This document shows, one piece after another, positions 23,222-34,839 of a stretch of DNA of 64,000 nucleotides. Position 1 is the first letter of the stretch, and every line of letters begins with the position of its first letter. The notes under the pieces are model-generated. The model searched no databases. It saw nothing but the letters and a program-made list of their open reading frames with translations, and had not been told where the DNA came from. The stretch comes from Amaranthus tricolor (Eukaryota; Streptophyta; Magnoliopsida; Caryophyllales; Amaranthaceae): the NCBI RefSeq assembly GCF_026212465.1, contig NC_080063.1, forward strand, positions 19,080,797 through 19,144,796, read 5' to 3'. The position numbers and the translations under genes were made by a program.

Positions 23222-24610
23222 TTAATTTTCATCCGACCTCCTAGATTGTGCCCATAAATGCTCGATCAAGTCGTTCTTCAAAGCCATATGGACATTTCTA
23301 TCACGAATCTCCCCTCTCGAAGCTATCAATGTACCGAAATAATCTGGATCATAATGTCCGGGAGTGACGGTGAATGTTGTTGCATTCCTAGTTGAGGACG
23401 ACCACGGCATATTCTCAGGCTGTTCATCGGCAAACTCGAGTGGATCTTTATAATTTAAATAAGTATCACGCTCGTCTTCAACAATCATGTTGTGGATGAT
23501 GATGCAAGTCATCATAATTTTCCACAACAGATCTACAGTCCATGCCAAAGCAGGCTTCCTGATTATTGCGAAACGAGCTTGTAACACACCAAAAGCACGT
23601 TCAACATCCTTTCTCGCACTCTCTTGACGTTCAGTAAATAACGTATCCTTAGCTGTTTGAGGGGTCGTAACCGCATCTATAAATGTCGACCACTTTGGAT
23701 AAATGCCATCGGTGAGATAGTATCCTTTTGTGTAAGTGTTTCCATTAACTGTGAACAGAACTTGTGGAGCACGATTACTTATTATATCATCAAACACCGG
23801 AGAACGTTGTAGTACATTAATATCATTGCACGACCCAGGAGTCCCAAAGAAGGCGTGCCAAATCCATAAATCCCTAGATGCAACCGCTTCCAAGATAACA
23901 GTGGCCGTTTTAGATCGGCCTTGATACATTCCATTCCATCCAGCTGGACAATTTTTCCATACCCAATGCATGCAATCAATGCTGCCAAGCATGCCGGGGA
24001 AGTTTCTAGCCTCCCCTTCTCTTAGTAGACGCTGCATATCTTCCGGTGTTGGCTTGCGGAGGTACTCAGTTGCAAATTGAGCAATAACTCCATCGACAAA
24101 TTGTGAAAGACATTCTCTAGCAGTACTTTCACTAAGCTTTAGATATTCATCTACTTGATCAGCTGAACAACCATAAGCTAACATACGTATAGCCGCGGTG
24201 CATTTTTGAAGGGGTGAAGCACCAAGACGCATGGTAGCATCGGGACGTTGTTGGAAATAGCGATTACTTGCGCTTAATGTGTCCACAATCCGAAGGAACA
24301 AGGGTTTCCTCATACGAAACCTCCTTCGAAATACGGTATCATTGTATACCGGTTGATTACTAAAGTAATCTGCAACTAGATTGTCGTGAGCCGCTTCACG
24401 ATTTCTAGGCACAGTTTCCCTTCGTTTTCTTGGACGTTTTTGATTATCATGTTGTACTGAATTGTTAACAGCTACAAGCACCGACTTTTGCATCGCAAGT
24501 AAACGTTGACTCTCATTTATATAATTCATGACCATGTGATCATAAATTTCATCAGTTATACTTGAGGAGGAAGAGCTTGAAGAACTTGAAGAGATTGAAT
24601 CTAAGCTCAT
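23222..24610 (-). CDS. PIF/Harbinger DDE transposase (462 aa)
   Basis: Intact DDE_Tnp_4-type nuclease that cuts and joins the element's ends. Catalytic residues are visible: Asp212 in MLGSIDCMHW, Asp301 in YYLTDGIYPKW, Glu337 in KDVERAFGVLQ. A helix-turn-helix-like region precedes them (LQKCTAAIRMLAYG...ESTARECLSQF, residues about 134-171). Upstream are a Ser run (7-17) and a basic KRPRKRRE patch (58-65) likely to act as a nuclear signal. The Met at 24608-24610 is chosen because the extra upstream codons are hydrophobic and non-conserved in character, and a DDE protein of about 460 aa is usual. It acts with the MYB-like protein encoded just upstream on the same strand. Confidence 0.93.
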   Translation of the reverse strand: MSLDSISSSSSSSSSSSITDEIYDHMVMNYINESQRLLAMQKSVLVAVNNSVQHDNQKRPRKRRETVPRNREAAHDNLVADYFSNQPVYNDTVFRRRFRMRKPLFLRIVDTLSASNRYFQQRPDATMRLGASPLQKCTAAIRMLAYGCSADQVDEYLKLSESTARECLSQFVDGVIAQFATEYLRKPTPEDMQRLLREGEARNFPGMLGSIDCMHWVWKNCPAGWNGMYQGRSKTATVILEAVASRDLWIWHAFFGTPGSCNDINVLQRSPVFDDIISNRAPQVLFTVNGNTYTKGYYLTDGIYPKWSTFIDAVTTPQTAKDTLFTERQESARKDVERAFGVLQARFAIIRKPALAWTVDLLWKIMMTCIIIHNMIVEDERDTYLNYKDPLEFADEQPENMPWSSSTRNATTFTVTPGHYDPDYFGTLIASRGEIRDRNVHMALKNDLIEHLWAQSRRSDEN

Positions 24611-24944
24611 ATTGCATTTGGTGTTTTTATTTTGGTGTGTTTGTTTGTGATACAAGAAGATGGAAATCATATACCTTAAATAGACAAAAATAGGATAATG
24701 TTCGTCAGAAGATAAGATTTTGTTGAAACATAATTGGTGCACATAAGATATGGGTAAGATAAGGATTGTATGGTGATGAGTTTGACCAATGCATGCATAA
24801 TTTTGTACGGTTAGTTTTTTGACTAATGCATATACGTACAACAACATTACTAGTAGCAGAAACAATTCAAAAAAAGGAAAATAACTTGCGTACCTTACAA
24901 TACCCTTAAATTAAAATACAAACATTGCAAAAACTAAAATGAAA

Positions 24945-26225
24945 TTAAAGCGAAAACCTACTACTAAATTCGTCTCTCAGTTTGTTATACATTGCTAATT
25001 CCTTGTCATCAAGAACGGGCTTCAGCATTAACCTTTCCGACATTCTGAACTTCATGGCCTCCTCCTTCTGCCTTTTCTTTTCTTCCACTCGGGCCTTCTG
25101 TTCTTCATCTCGTTCCTTCATCTGCTCAAGTAGTCGCTCTCCCAGATCACCCAATTTATCTCCCATTTCATTAAAATTTGTATTTAAAGAATCAAGATTT
25201 ACACTTGACGAAGTACTTGATGCTTTACCTTTCATCTTTGTCTGTTTTATGCCAGAAGGTCTTTTAGCCCTTCTGCCAACCTCACACTGTGTGCCAACCT
25301 CACACTGCGAATCGGGTTGGGATCTTTTACCGCTCCCCCCACTATCTGTAGATGCTTGACCACCCGGTAACATATCAGACTGAACTTTGGACAAGGAGGG
25401 ATCCCACTTGGGGTAATTCCTCAGAATTGCAAAACAATGCAAATAACAAAACATCTTATTATTAGTTGCTTTGTAATCTATATGAGCGAATCTCTCCAAA
25501 TTTTGCTCAGATTCACCACTACCCTTAGTTCGAAAGTGATAACCGTAGGCGTCAACCCATTTACTAACATGTAAGTTTATTTGATCCCATCGATTTTGCA
25601 AAGATTTAACGTTTCTTACCTTAATCTCATTGAGATTTTCAGCTCTAGCCTTTTCGTACTGGTTGTGAATTTCTGCCCATAACCCACTTCTCTTGGTCTT
25701 CGTTCCCCTCTCCACATCGCCTCCCGCATTTATATAGGCTGATACAAGAGCATTGTCTTCGGCGATAGTCCACGCTTGGTTTTTCCTTTGTGCAGATGTA
25801 TTATTGAGTTGCACTTTCGGAACAATTTCGACTTCATCATCGTCAATCTCTTCAAGATGTTGTGCTCCTGCTAATTCTTCAACATGTTCACCACTTAACT
25901 CAATTGGAGTAGCATTGCTACTACAAACTCCACCTGGAGATTGATTCATATTTTGAGTTAAATGTTCTGATATAGGGAAAAAAGGGGTATTACCAAAAGA
26001 TTGTTGATATGATTGGGAATTTTGAGGAAAATTTGGTTGCATTGGTGGAATATTATTGAAATTTGTTGGTCTTGGTTGACTACTACACCATTGAAAAAAT
26101 GCAGCTTGAATTTGAGGATTATTCAACATATTAGGGTCAACAGGAGGATTAGATTGGTTAAATTGAAAGTTTGAATTGTTAGGAAAATTCGGGTTATGGC
26201 CGTAATTAGAATTATTACGATCCAT
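24945..26225 (-). CDS. Harbinger ORF1, MYB/SANT-like DNA-binding protein (426 aa)
   Basis: The second protein of PIF/Harbinger elements, which binds the transposon and helps import the transposase to the nucleus. Residues 1-100 are Asn/Gln/Pro-rich. About 150-230 hold a MYB/SANT-like trihelix: NQAWTIAEDNALVSAYINAG, then SLQNRWDQINLHVSKW. The C-terminal third has KRSQPDS and RRAKRP basic patches and a predicted coiled coil (ERDEEQKARVEEKKRQKEEA, about 372-391). Such proteins are often labelled glutathione S-transferase T3-like in plant annotation; there is no such activity here. The frame is intact from Met at 26225 to stop and is codirectional with the transposase, 334 bp apart. Confidence 0.88.
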   Translation of the reverse strand: MDRNNSNYGHNPNFPNNSNFQFNQSNPPVDPNMLNNPQIQAAFFQWCSSQPRPTNFNNIPPMQPNFPQNSQSYQQSFGNTPFFPISEHLTQNMNQSPGGVCSSNATPIELSGEHVEELAGAQHLEEIDDDEVEIVPKVQLNNTSAQRKNQAWTIAEDNALVSAYINAGGDVERGTKTKRSGLWAEIHNQYEKARAENLNEIKVRNVKSLQNRWDQINLHVSKWVDAYGYHFRTKGSGESEQNLERFAHIDYKATNNKMFCYLHCFAILRNYPKWDPSLSKVQSDMLPGGQASTDSGGSGKRSQPDSQCEVGTQCEVGRRAKRPSGIKQTKMKGKASSTSSSVNLDSLNTNFNEMGDKLGDLGERLLEQMKERDEEQKARVEEKKRQKEEAMKFRMSERLMLKPVLDDKELAMYNKLRDEFSSRFSL

Positions 26226-26750
26226 ATTGAAGACTCTAAGAAATTGGAAGTAAAATGGAGAAAAATAAACTTGAAAATATGGAGATTAGAATAATTTATG
26301 TGTTTAAGAGTATTAACTGAAAATGAAAGTATGTGAAAATATGGAAAACTTATACTCATTTTATAGGGAAAAAAATTTTATGACCGTTGGTGTTTTCAGT
26401 TTTTCCAAATGTATTACCGTTTACAAATTATGGTAGTTTTTCATTTTTTAGACATATAAAAATACCCACCCACCCATAATCTGACAAGTGGCGTCATTTC
26501 CTTGCTCAACAAAAGCAATATTACCGTTGCAAAGCCATGAACTTCAAAAATATGTTATCCATTGCACTGTTTCTTTCCTCTTTTCAGTATTTTTTTTGGC
26601 TTCTTGTACAACTTGTGCTCGTGGGCCGAGGAGCCTTCTCCTTTCCATGGAAAGGAATACCCAATTCCTTTTTCTAACAGGATCCTCAAACTTATTTTTA
26701 CATTGTTATTCATCAAGATAAGTACAAGATAAGGGAGCTAAAAGGAGAGT
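26226..26750. other. Harbinger right subterminal region / ORF1 promoter
   Basis: AT-rich leader of the ORF1 gene followed by subterminal sequence up to the right inverted terminus. No further gene. Confidence 0.5.
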
Positions 26751-26776
26751 AGTCCTCAACAATGTTGGTGCTCTAA

Positions 26777-28589
26777 CGAATTGAATTAAACTAAATTGAT
26801 CTGAGCTAACTTGAAACTAAAAAAGTGAATGGAAATATATTGAAGTGAATAAAGATGTTACAGTAAAAAGATGTGTTGAAACTTGTCTTTGCCTATAGTC
26901 ACTCTATAGTCTAGTCTAGACCCCAACAAATAATTATTCAAATAATTGTAAATTTGTGAGAAATAATCCTAAATGGACAGTAGATGTCTTTGCAGCTTTT
27001 GTTCCAAATTTCCACTAAAATTTAGATTCATTCAAATAGAAGATTAAAGCTCTTTTTTTTTTTTTTTTTTTGAATATTCAATGTGTCAAAAAGAATAAAA
27101 GAAGATCGTACATCAAAAGAATTAAAAGTATAAAGTAGTATATATTTGGTCTAATCAACAATTTAGAAAATTTTATGCATAGATTTGTGTGTTATATAAA
27201 GAAAAAGGTCACCACTTAAATCCTCACCTATTTCCCTCCTAGATTGAGAGAGCTCAACATTCTCACCTTTTTTTTTTTTTTTTTTTTTTCCCTAAAACCA
27301 ATTTTAAGCACCTTGTAACAATTTTGAAAGTAAGTGTTTTAATTTCTAGCTTAGTGTTCCCACTCACTTGTTTGCCAATTAAGAATCATCAGCGTTTTCT
27401 ATGAAAAAGTACGAGTTAATAAAGACATAAAAACACTAAGTTAAAAGTTAGATAAAAAAATAGAGCTAAAAGACTCAAACATCTAAAGGTTTTAAGACAA
27501 AATCTAACATGAATTTGTTGTTTTGGACTTTTGATTATAACTTTGGACATAATATTCAAATGCTGTAAGACTGATGCTGTTGAAAATAAAGATTATAAGA
27601 GTTTTTTAATGATATATTATATGCTCCAAACGAACACCTAAGCAAAAATTATAGCCACTTAGAAGCAACATACATAGAGGGACAGTGTTAGTACCTTTTT
27701 TTACTCAAATGAAGAGATGATTATTTTGGAAAGGTTTCAGCCGATGCATACTTTTTAGACAAATTTTCAAATGACACAGTCTCACTGTGACCATTTCAAT
27801 TTGGTTAATCCAACGTCCACTTATAATTTTAAAGTAATCATTTAATTAAAACTTTAAAATGATGACTTACAATCTTAAAGTGGTTAATTATCTTAAAATG
27901 ATTACTTACAATTTTATATTATCATTTTTTATAGTCTTAAAACAATTATTTATAACTTTAAAGTGATTACTTATAAATTGATTACTTATAAATTTAAATT
28001 AATCACTTACAATCTCACATAGACCATTTATAACCTTGAAGTCATCATCTATAATTTTGAAATGATCACTTTTTATAGTCTTAAAGTGATTAATTATAAT
28101 CTTGAAGTAATAACTTGTACTCTTAAATTACTAGAGAAATAAATTGATTATATAGATCCATCTCATGGTAAAACAGTTTTATACAAGACTTATTGCATTT
28201 TTAAAAATAATTTTAAAAATTTTTTAAAATTTTTAAAATTCACGTGAAAAATGGTTACGCCCTCAGTGTTAAGGCAAGCCCAACCCGACTTGGAAGTCTT
28301 ATAAATTTGGCCCAAGGAGCCTCGCAATAAACAGGCTGAGAAATTAAATGAGTTGAATGCAATATTGTTGAATCTAAGACTAGGAGCCCACCAACTACAC
28401 TATTACCAAATTCGGCTGGTTGCTGATTTGTTGTCTACTTTGGAATTTGATACAAAACCAAACCAAATTAAACAAATGTAGACTATTGTTTATCTTTCTC
28501 CATCAAGGACATGGTGTGAATGAAAACACTATTTTATCGTATCATTTAAGAATTTTAGGTTATTTGGGATGATTAAATAAGAGTTGACT
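26777..28589. other. AT-rich intergenic spacer
   Basis: No gene. Two long T-runs (about 27053-27071 and 27270-27289). The stretch 27780-28190 is a repeat listed separately. Confidence 0.5.
27780..28190. repeat. Imperfect short-unit array, dispersed family
   Basis: Roughly 20-24-bp units of the type CTTAAAGTGATTACTTATAA repeat about a dozen times with variation between 27815 and 28130. The block is bounded by GTCTCACTGTGAC on the left and CATCTCATGGTAAAAC on the right, which look like degenerate inverted ends. Related single or double units lie near 15400, 56270-56400 and 59755. Confidence 0.6.
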
Positions 28590-28945
28590 TGTATGAGTTA
28601 AACCTCTCTGCGGACCTGACTAGAAATAGGATCAGTTGGAGACATCAAATCCATGTTTTAGATTACTGATGTCCTCTTAGTTTACCTTTTAGTGTCCTTA
28701 ACCTCCTACTTTTATCGTTTCCTCACGATTAGCTCTTTGTTTTCTTTTGTAGTGGTTCTACTTTTTTATAGACCGTTAAGTCATCTTTTAAGTGTAATCA
28801 CGTCTCTTTATCTTCCTCGAGCCGGGGGACTCCTTTGGCCGCGCTCTCCTTTATGGGTATGAGTTGCCACCGTCTTTCCCTCCCCAGACCCTGGCCTTAG
28901 TTTTCAATGAGCGGGATATACTAGGTAGGATGATGATGATTATGA
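28590..28945 (+). mobile_element. RTE-type LINE 3' end fragment
   Basis: Plus-strand text LTRNRISWRHQIHVLDY followed by a stop at about 28662-28667 is the C-terminus of an RTE reverse transcriptase. A GC-richer 3' UTR with GAGCGGGATATACTAGG and a (GATGAT) tail follows. Only the 3' end is present, the normal 5'-truncated form. A related 3' tail lies reversed at 37572-37690. Confidence 0.7.
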
Positions 28946-29958
28946 TAATCTACGAATTTTAGGTTAGTCTGATAGCTTTTTCTTTATCCTTGTAATAAGA
29001 GTTTAATTCATACCACCTACAAAATCGATACAATGTCTGACCCTTGCAATAGAAATTCTCTAACCTACATTGGCTTAAAACATGTTGAGATATAGACTCT
29101 ATTATGCGAGAATCGTGGATTTAGATCTCATAAATTTTTAGACTTGTGAATTTGTGATGGATTTGGATGGCTAAAACATGCCATATGATTTGTTATAAAA
29201 AAAGACATGTTATTATAATTTTAAGACTTATTTCAATATCTTGAAAATCAAATTTTGTCTTATTAGAACATGTATAATTTTCTCCAGAAAAAATTTAAAG
29301 TTGATTTCGCTGTTAACTTCCCTTTATTCGGTCTATCCATTAAAAAAATGATTGTATTGTGTTATAGATCATTTTTATAACATACAAAAAGAACATTACA
29401 TTGACAAAGTATTTTTTTAATAACATGAAAACAGAGAACATTGACCAAGTGACATATGATTCGGCACTACCAACAACTATGGAAATATAAAATTCCGATG
29501 CCTTAAAACACTTTTCTAGGTGCTCCATCGGTTTCTTTGAGATTATTATTGTATACTTTGATTAATTTGGTGGCTTTCCAAGGAGTAAATATTATAATTT
29601 GCCTATTCTAGACTATGAATATTTGACTTTTCATCTTCTTTGACTTATTTGTGTGTGTGATGAGAACTTTAATTAGTGTTAGGAGTTCTATTTATATCCT
29701 CAAGTTTGAATCAAATAGTGTGTGAAATAATCAAATAATAAAAGTATTTTCAAATAACATGTATATTGAATATTTTGAAACTAAATCATACCATTGGCCA
29801 CATTAAATACGACCTGATTTGAATTGATTGAAGTACAATCATCAATTTAAATAATTAACTTAACACCTCTACATACTTGGATAAAAAAAATTTAAAATTA
29901 AATAGCTTCATAAAAACTCTAATTATGAAATACTTCTAGGTTTTGAAACTATATAGTT
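28946..29958. other. 3' flank of the LRK10L-type gene
   Basis: AT-rich DNA without gene signals; probably includes the 3' UTR of the minus-strand receptor kinase next to its stop at 29959. Confidence 0.5.
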
Positions 29959-32900
29959 TCATAGTGTAGGAGTATGTGTTACATTAAAAGTACGTAATGA
30001 CCCTGGTTGTGAACCTAGCGAGCCAGCATCTGACGGGGAGCCAACGAATGAGGACGAAAGGGGAACCGAAGAGGGAGTAGTCGAGGAGGATGAGGCAACC
30101 AAAGACGAGTTAATAAGTGATGAAGTGGGGGCTAACGAGGTGATACGAGGAAGTTGTAACGAATCAACACGTCCTTGAAGCATATCTACTACTTTACTCA
30201 TCTCAGGCCGACTCGATGGGTTGGTTTTCACACAAGCTAAGCTAACTAAAATCATCTTCTTTTGAATCTCCCTATCTTCATAGCTCAACCTCTCATCCTC
30301 CTCTTGATCATCACCAAATTCAACTCTAGATTCAAGTTGTTCATATATCCATTGCGGAAAATATTTCTCACTACTCCTTTCAGTACCTTCAATATCAATA
30401 TTTCTTCTACACCCAACCATTTCCAAAACCAACATTCCGTAACTATAAACATCCGACTTATAAGAAACACCACCAAAACTCCTCAAAAACACCTCAGGAG
30501 CAATGTACCCAACAGTTCCCCTAGCCTCAGATATCGAAACTAAGCTCTCCTTTTGAGGGCATAACTTTGCAAGCCCAAAATCCGAAATCTTTGGACAAAA
30601 ATTTTCATCTAGGAGAATATTATGCGGTTTGATGTCGAAATGAAGGATTCTAGTGTTACAACCTCGATGCAAGTACTCGAGTCCTCTAGCAATTCCTACC
30701 GCAATTTTGAACAAGTCTTCCCAAGATAACAAATGATGATGATCTCTTCCATACAAGTACTTCTCAAGCGACCCATTAACCATAAAGTCATACACAAGAG
30801 CTCTATTTTGCCCTTCATAACAAAACCCTAAAAGTGTAACCACATTAACATGGTTAGTTTTACCTATACTTGCAACCTCATTGATAAAATCCTCTGCATT
30901 TCCTTGTGCCTTTTTAAGTATTTTTACTGCTACAAGATGTCCTGTATGCTGCACTTTCCCTTTGTATACTGCACCATATGCTCCTCCACCTAACTTTTCT
31001 CTAAAAGAATTGGTTATTTTCTTTAGATCAGAGTACGTGTATCTTTGTAGCCCAACTGTTCCATGGTTCCTTAAGAATGCCTCAACATCTGGTTTCGTTT
31101 TGTGCTGCGAATCCTCGTTTGTCGACCATTTTCGTGTTAAGTAGAAGCATATGCTGATCAATATGCATCCTGTGACAGCAGGTAAAGATGCTGCAAGGAC
31201 ATCAAGCACACAAGTTTATGGTCTTATGGACTTGGATATGTAAGCACAAAACGCAAAATCGGATGACAGGGTGAGAAAACGAAAGGTATGTTACCTATAA
31301 GCGCGATTTCAGACTTGGATAGGCTGTGCTTGTTTGGTGTGGAACCTGTTTTTGACTAGGTCACATTAGTGCATTAGAGCAACCAATTTGGCTCCGATAG
31401 AGTATATAAGATATCGTAGGGCTACTACCATCAGCTCAAGCTTTTGGTTGAGCCGGTTCTTTGACTGAATCGGCCAGGCTGCCCCCAAGTTGAAGACATT
31501 AGATAGTTTTCATGTAGGCCAAAGACCTTCAGAATTTTGAGACATTAGCATTGTTCACAAACATTATCCTAAAGACTAGAGGCCAGTCCCAACTGAGCTA
31601 AGCCTCTTCTTCACACCGCTCAATAACTTATACATGGTGTGTTTTATAAATGACTTTTTCATTGTTTTTTGTTAGCTTTCTACTTTTGGCTTTTTTGCTT
31701 TCAAACAGCCAAAAAATGCTTGATAAACGGCTTTAAGAAAGCCAAAAAACTGACTTTAAACCAAAACCCTAAAGCTATTTTAAAAAGCATTTTATTTACT
31801 ATTGCAATTTTCTCTAATAAACAGTCAACAGTAACAAACAAATAACCAACAACTAATTTTTACCAAATATCTCCATAACACCCGCATAAAACAAATGAAT
31901 CAACAAATCCCACCAATAACCTATTAGGCCGTGACAATTCATCACATAATCTCACCGTGGCCCACGGGTAACCCACGGATCAAGAGCGTTGACTTGCACA
32001 TACACTTAGTGAGGTTTATAGTTTCCTAAAACCATATGATAGTAGGAGGATTAGCCCACCCAATATATATATAAGTCCACAACCCACTATTTTATCGATG
32101 TGAAATCTTGTCTCACATTTGAAATATTTCCAACACAACCATTTGTCAAACAGACTCACAATCAAATACACCTAGTTAGTAAATTAAAGAATAAATGATC
32201 ATACCAGGAAAAGGGCACTTAGATTCATCATTACAAAAGCAAAAAAACTTATTAGAACTTGGGTCATGCCCACACTGTCCTCCTGATCTAAGACAATCCT
32301 TACACAACCCATTATTTGCACTCCATTTAAGCTCAAAACCATTCCAAGCAACTGCAGGAAAGTATGCTCCCCTTTTATCCATACCCAAATTATCTTCCAT
32401 ATGAATAGGAAGAAAAAGATGGCTAGAACAAGACCCTTGTGTAATATTTTTCTTCATCATCACATTCTTTGTCAACCAACAAACTGGTATATTTACAGGA
32501 CTCATAGGACAATCAAACGTCGAAAATGTCGTAAGATTACATAATCTTGCACAATTTCCATAAAACAAGGTAAGATTTGCATTCATTTCGGTGTATTGAA
32601 ACAAAGAGAAGTCAATACTAATGTTGGTTAATGAATTTGGACACCCTGAATTTGCTTTAAAGTCTTGTCTAGCTATATTAACAGTTGAAGATGTGTAATT
32701 TATGCTTATAAGGGTAAAATTTTGGGAGTTCATAATGATATGGGCATTTGTTTGGTTGCAATTTTGAAGCTCAAAACCAGGGTGTCCACAATATGATGGT
32801 CTGTTTAAGCCATAGAAAGGGTAGGTAATGTTGGTTAGGGACCCACAATTGAATGTTTGACTACAAGTTTTGTGTTCTTTGCTTAAATGGGAATGGTATG

Positions 32901-32970
32901 TAGGAAGATGATTGAGTAGTGTAAGGAAAATTATGAGATATGAAGATGAAACTAACATGTTTGCCTCCAT
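29959..32970 (-). CDS. LRK10L-type receptor-like kinase (three exons, 682 aa)
   Basis: Exons 32205-32970, 31295-31345, 29959-31190; 2049 nt in total, all phases agree. A signal peptide (about 1-26) is followed by a Cys-rich GUB_WAK_bind region starting CSQTFNCGSLTNITYPF and a WAK-associated C-terminal module (WSANNGLCKDCLRSGGQCG). A membrane span lies at about 275-290 (LPAVTGCILISICFYL). The kinase has P-loop GGGAYGAVYKG, Lys362 in VAVKIL, catalytic loop HFDIKPHN (456-463) and DFG at 476-478. HFD in place of HRD makes it a non-RD kinase, usual for LRK10L/PR5K-type receptors and common among immune receptors. The C-terminus is a Ser/Thr-rich tail. Plasma-membrane receptor; ligand unknown. Intron 1 holds two repeats. 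Confidence 0.93.
31398..31460 (+). repeat. Diverged copy of the 213-bp repeat family
   Basis: GATAGAGTATATAAGATATC followed by GCTACTACCATCAGCTCAAG matches the unit starts at 3941, 4154 and 4368. It lies in intron 1 of the LRK10L-type gene. Confidence 0.6.
31630..31935. mobile_element. MITE-like element in LRK10L intron 1
   Basis: Shares TCTCTAATAAACAGTC, TTTTTACCAAA and repeated TTTTTGGCTTTTTTG words with 45195-45515 and, more weakly, 56490-56720. Ends are not sharp enough to define a target duplication. Confidence 0.5.
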
Positions 32971-33485
32971 TATGATTTTTGAGGATTTTTTTTGGGGATT
33001 TGATGTATGATGGATTGGAATGAAGGATATGTGATTATATGAATGGTGGGTTTTATGGTCAATATCAACTTGTCAATTAGTGGGGTTTAATTTAGTTTAT
33101 TGATATGGAAAATTTGGAATTTGGTTATTAGAATTAATTGTTTTCATATTTTTGCTTTCCTCTATCAAAAAGTCTATTAGTGGGGGGTTATTGAAACTCT
33201 ATCCAATTGAACTCCCTATTTTAAATGTATATTTCTTTTCGTAACATATTTGTATTTTTTGACTTTTCGCGCAGTCTAATACGCTAATTCAATCCTTAAT
33301 ACCTTTAATTATACATAATAAAAAAATTATAAAAATTTAATAAAAATATCTTGTATTGGGACGAATCAAACAAGATCAAACTTCAATATGTTTTAACTTA
33401 TAAATTAAAAACTAATCACAAATAAAGAATAATAAATAGATAGTGTATTGCCTTATAATGTAGCAAATAATATGAAACAATTTAA

Positions 33486-33489
<4 letters not shown>

Positions 33490-33533
<44 letters not shown>
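33490..33533. repeat. TA microsatellite (about 22 units)
   Basis: Uninterrupted alternation of T and A. Confidence 0.95.
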
Positions 33534-33535
<2 letters not shown>

Positions 33536-34793
33536 CCGTTTGACTTAGGGATGAGTGAAAGCATACACTCAATGTAATTTTCTATAACAAAAGTATTGTA
33601 CATGTGCTAATGGACAAGAATCATAATATAATAAGGTTTTTTTTATTGGGATCAGAAAAGTTGAACTCAATCAGTACCGTTAAAAAATAAAGAGTGAATA
33701 GAAAAATTTTTAATCACTAGATTAATTCATAATTTTCTTATGTGATGTTTTATATATTGTAAATGGTTTACCAATTATATATACAGAATTTCACACCTTT
33801 TCTTTTGTGAGAATACCAAGGAAAAAGAAAATAAATGATGCTCTATAGAAAAATAAAAATGAGTAGATGAGATGAAAAAATAAATTAATTATGTGGATAA
33901 GATTTTAAAGAAGAGGGTGAACTATGACTAAAAATAAATATACAGTAAATTTTATTGGACATACCAAAATAAATAATATAGCAAAACCTATGAGATGGGA
34001 TATTAATTTGTTAATTAATGTGATGTTGAGAATTCATTCAATATTTTCTTGTTTATGATTTATTCGTAAATAAATAAATGGAGAAGCAAAATGAGTTAGT
34101 CCAACTTTGAACGACATGACCAAACAACTAGAAATTGATGCCGCAACTGAAAGTTGCTCCTTAGTTTAATTGTTCTTGTTTGAACTGTTGCACTCGATTA
34201 GACCTATTAAATCGATTTTGGATCGGTAACTCCATTAAATTATAGATTTATTATTATTTTAATATTATCGCCAATGTTAAAGAAATATACCATGTACTTG
34301 GATGCTCTTTGTTCCTACGAGATTGTTAGTTGGGTGCGTGTAAATGGATATATTTAGTGGGGTATTGTAGGTGAGGTCATATTTTTTAGTGGATAAATAT
34401 AAATTTTATAATAAATTATAGATTTTAATGAGGTATTATAAAAAGGGCTATGTCTAAAAATAATAATAACGTTTTTACTAAGTTTATCAGAGTTTAAAAT
34501 TGAAATTTATTAGTCTCTCATAAGAATAAATTAAACATTAATTGAAGTTATTAGTAATGAGTAATGACAAATGACAAAGTATGTTAAGCATAATTGAATT
34601 GTATTAAACTACCTACTACACCTAGCTTTTGTACAACTTAGAGCTGTTAAATATTGTGTTTTATCCTTCATTTGGAGTGTGTTTTAGGCTTATTAGGGAC
34701 ACCAAGTAAGAAGTAGATAAGGAGCCTCTTATATATGAATTGAGAAACACATTATTTCGTTCATAAAAACAATTACATCAATTATATAGAATT

Positions 34794-34796
<3 letters not shown>

Positions 34797-34837
<41 letters not shown>
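34797..34837. repeat. Poly-T run (41 nt)
   Basis: Homopolymer just downstream of the kinase stop codon. On the minus strand it is a poly-A tract about 60 nt past the stop, as a polyadenylated retrocopy would leave, but no target duplication was found. Confidence 0.9.

Positions 34838-34839
<2 letters not shown>

Larger units (their letters stand above)
21886..26773 (-). mobile_element. PIF/Harbinger transposon, probably autonomous (4.9 kb)
   Basis: Left terminus GAGCACCATCATTCATGAGGA (from 21886); right terminus reversed GAGCACCAACATTGTTGAGGA (ending 26773). TAA flanks both ends (21883-21885 and 26774-26776), the PIF/Harbinger target duplication. Both proteins the superfamily needs are intact on the minus strand: the MYB/SANT-like partner (24945-26225) and the DDE transposase (23222-24610). 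A separate 845-bp element is nested near the left end. Intact frames and matched termini suggest recent activity. Confidence 0.93.

Noticed and set aside
24611..24865. Upstream extension of the Harbinger transposase
   Set aside because: The extra 85 codons are hydrophobic AT-rich leader; MSLDSISSS is the better start by family length.
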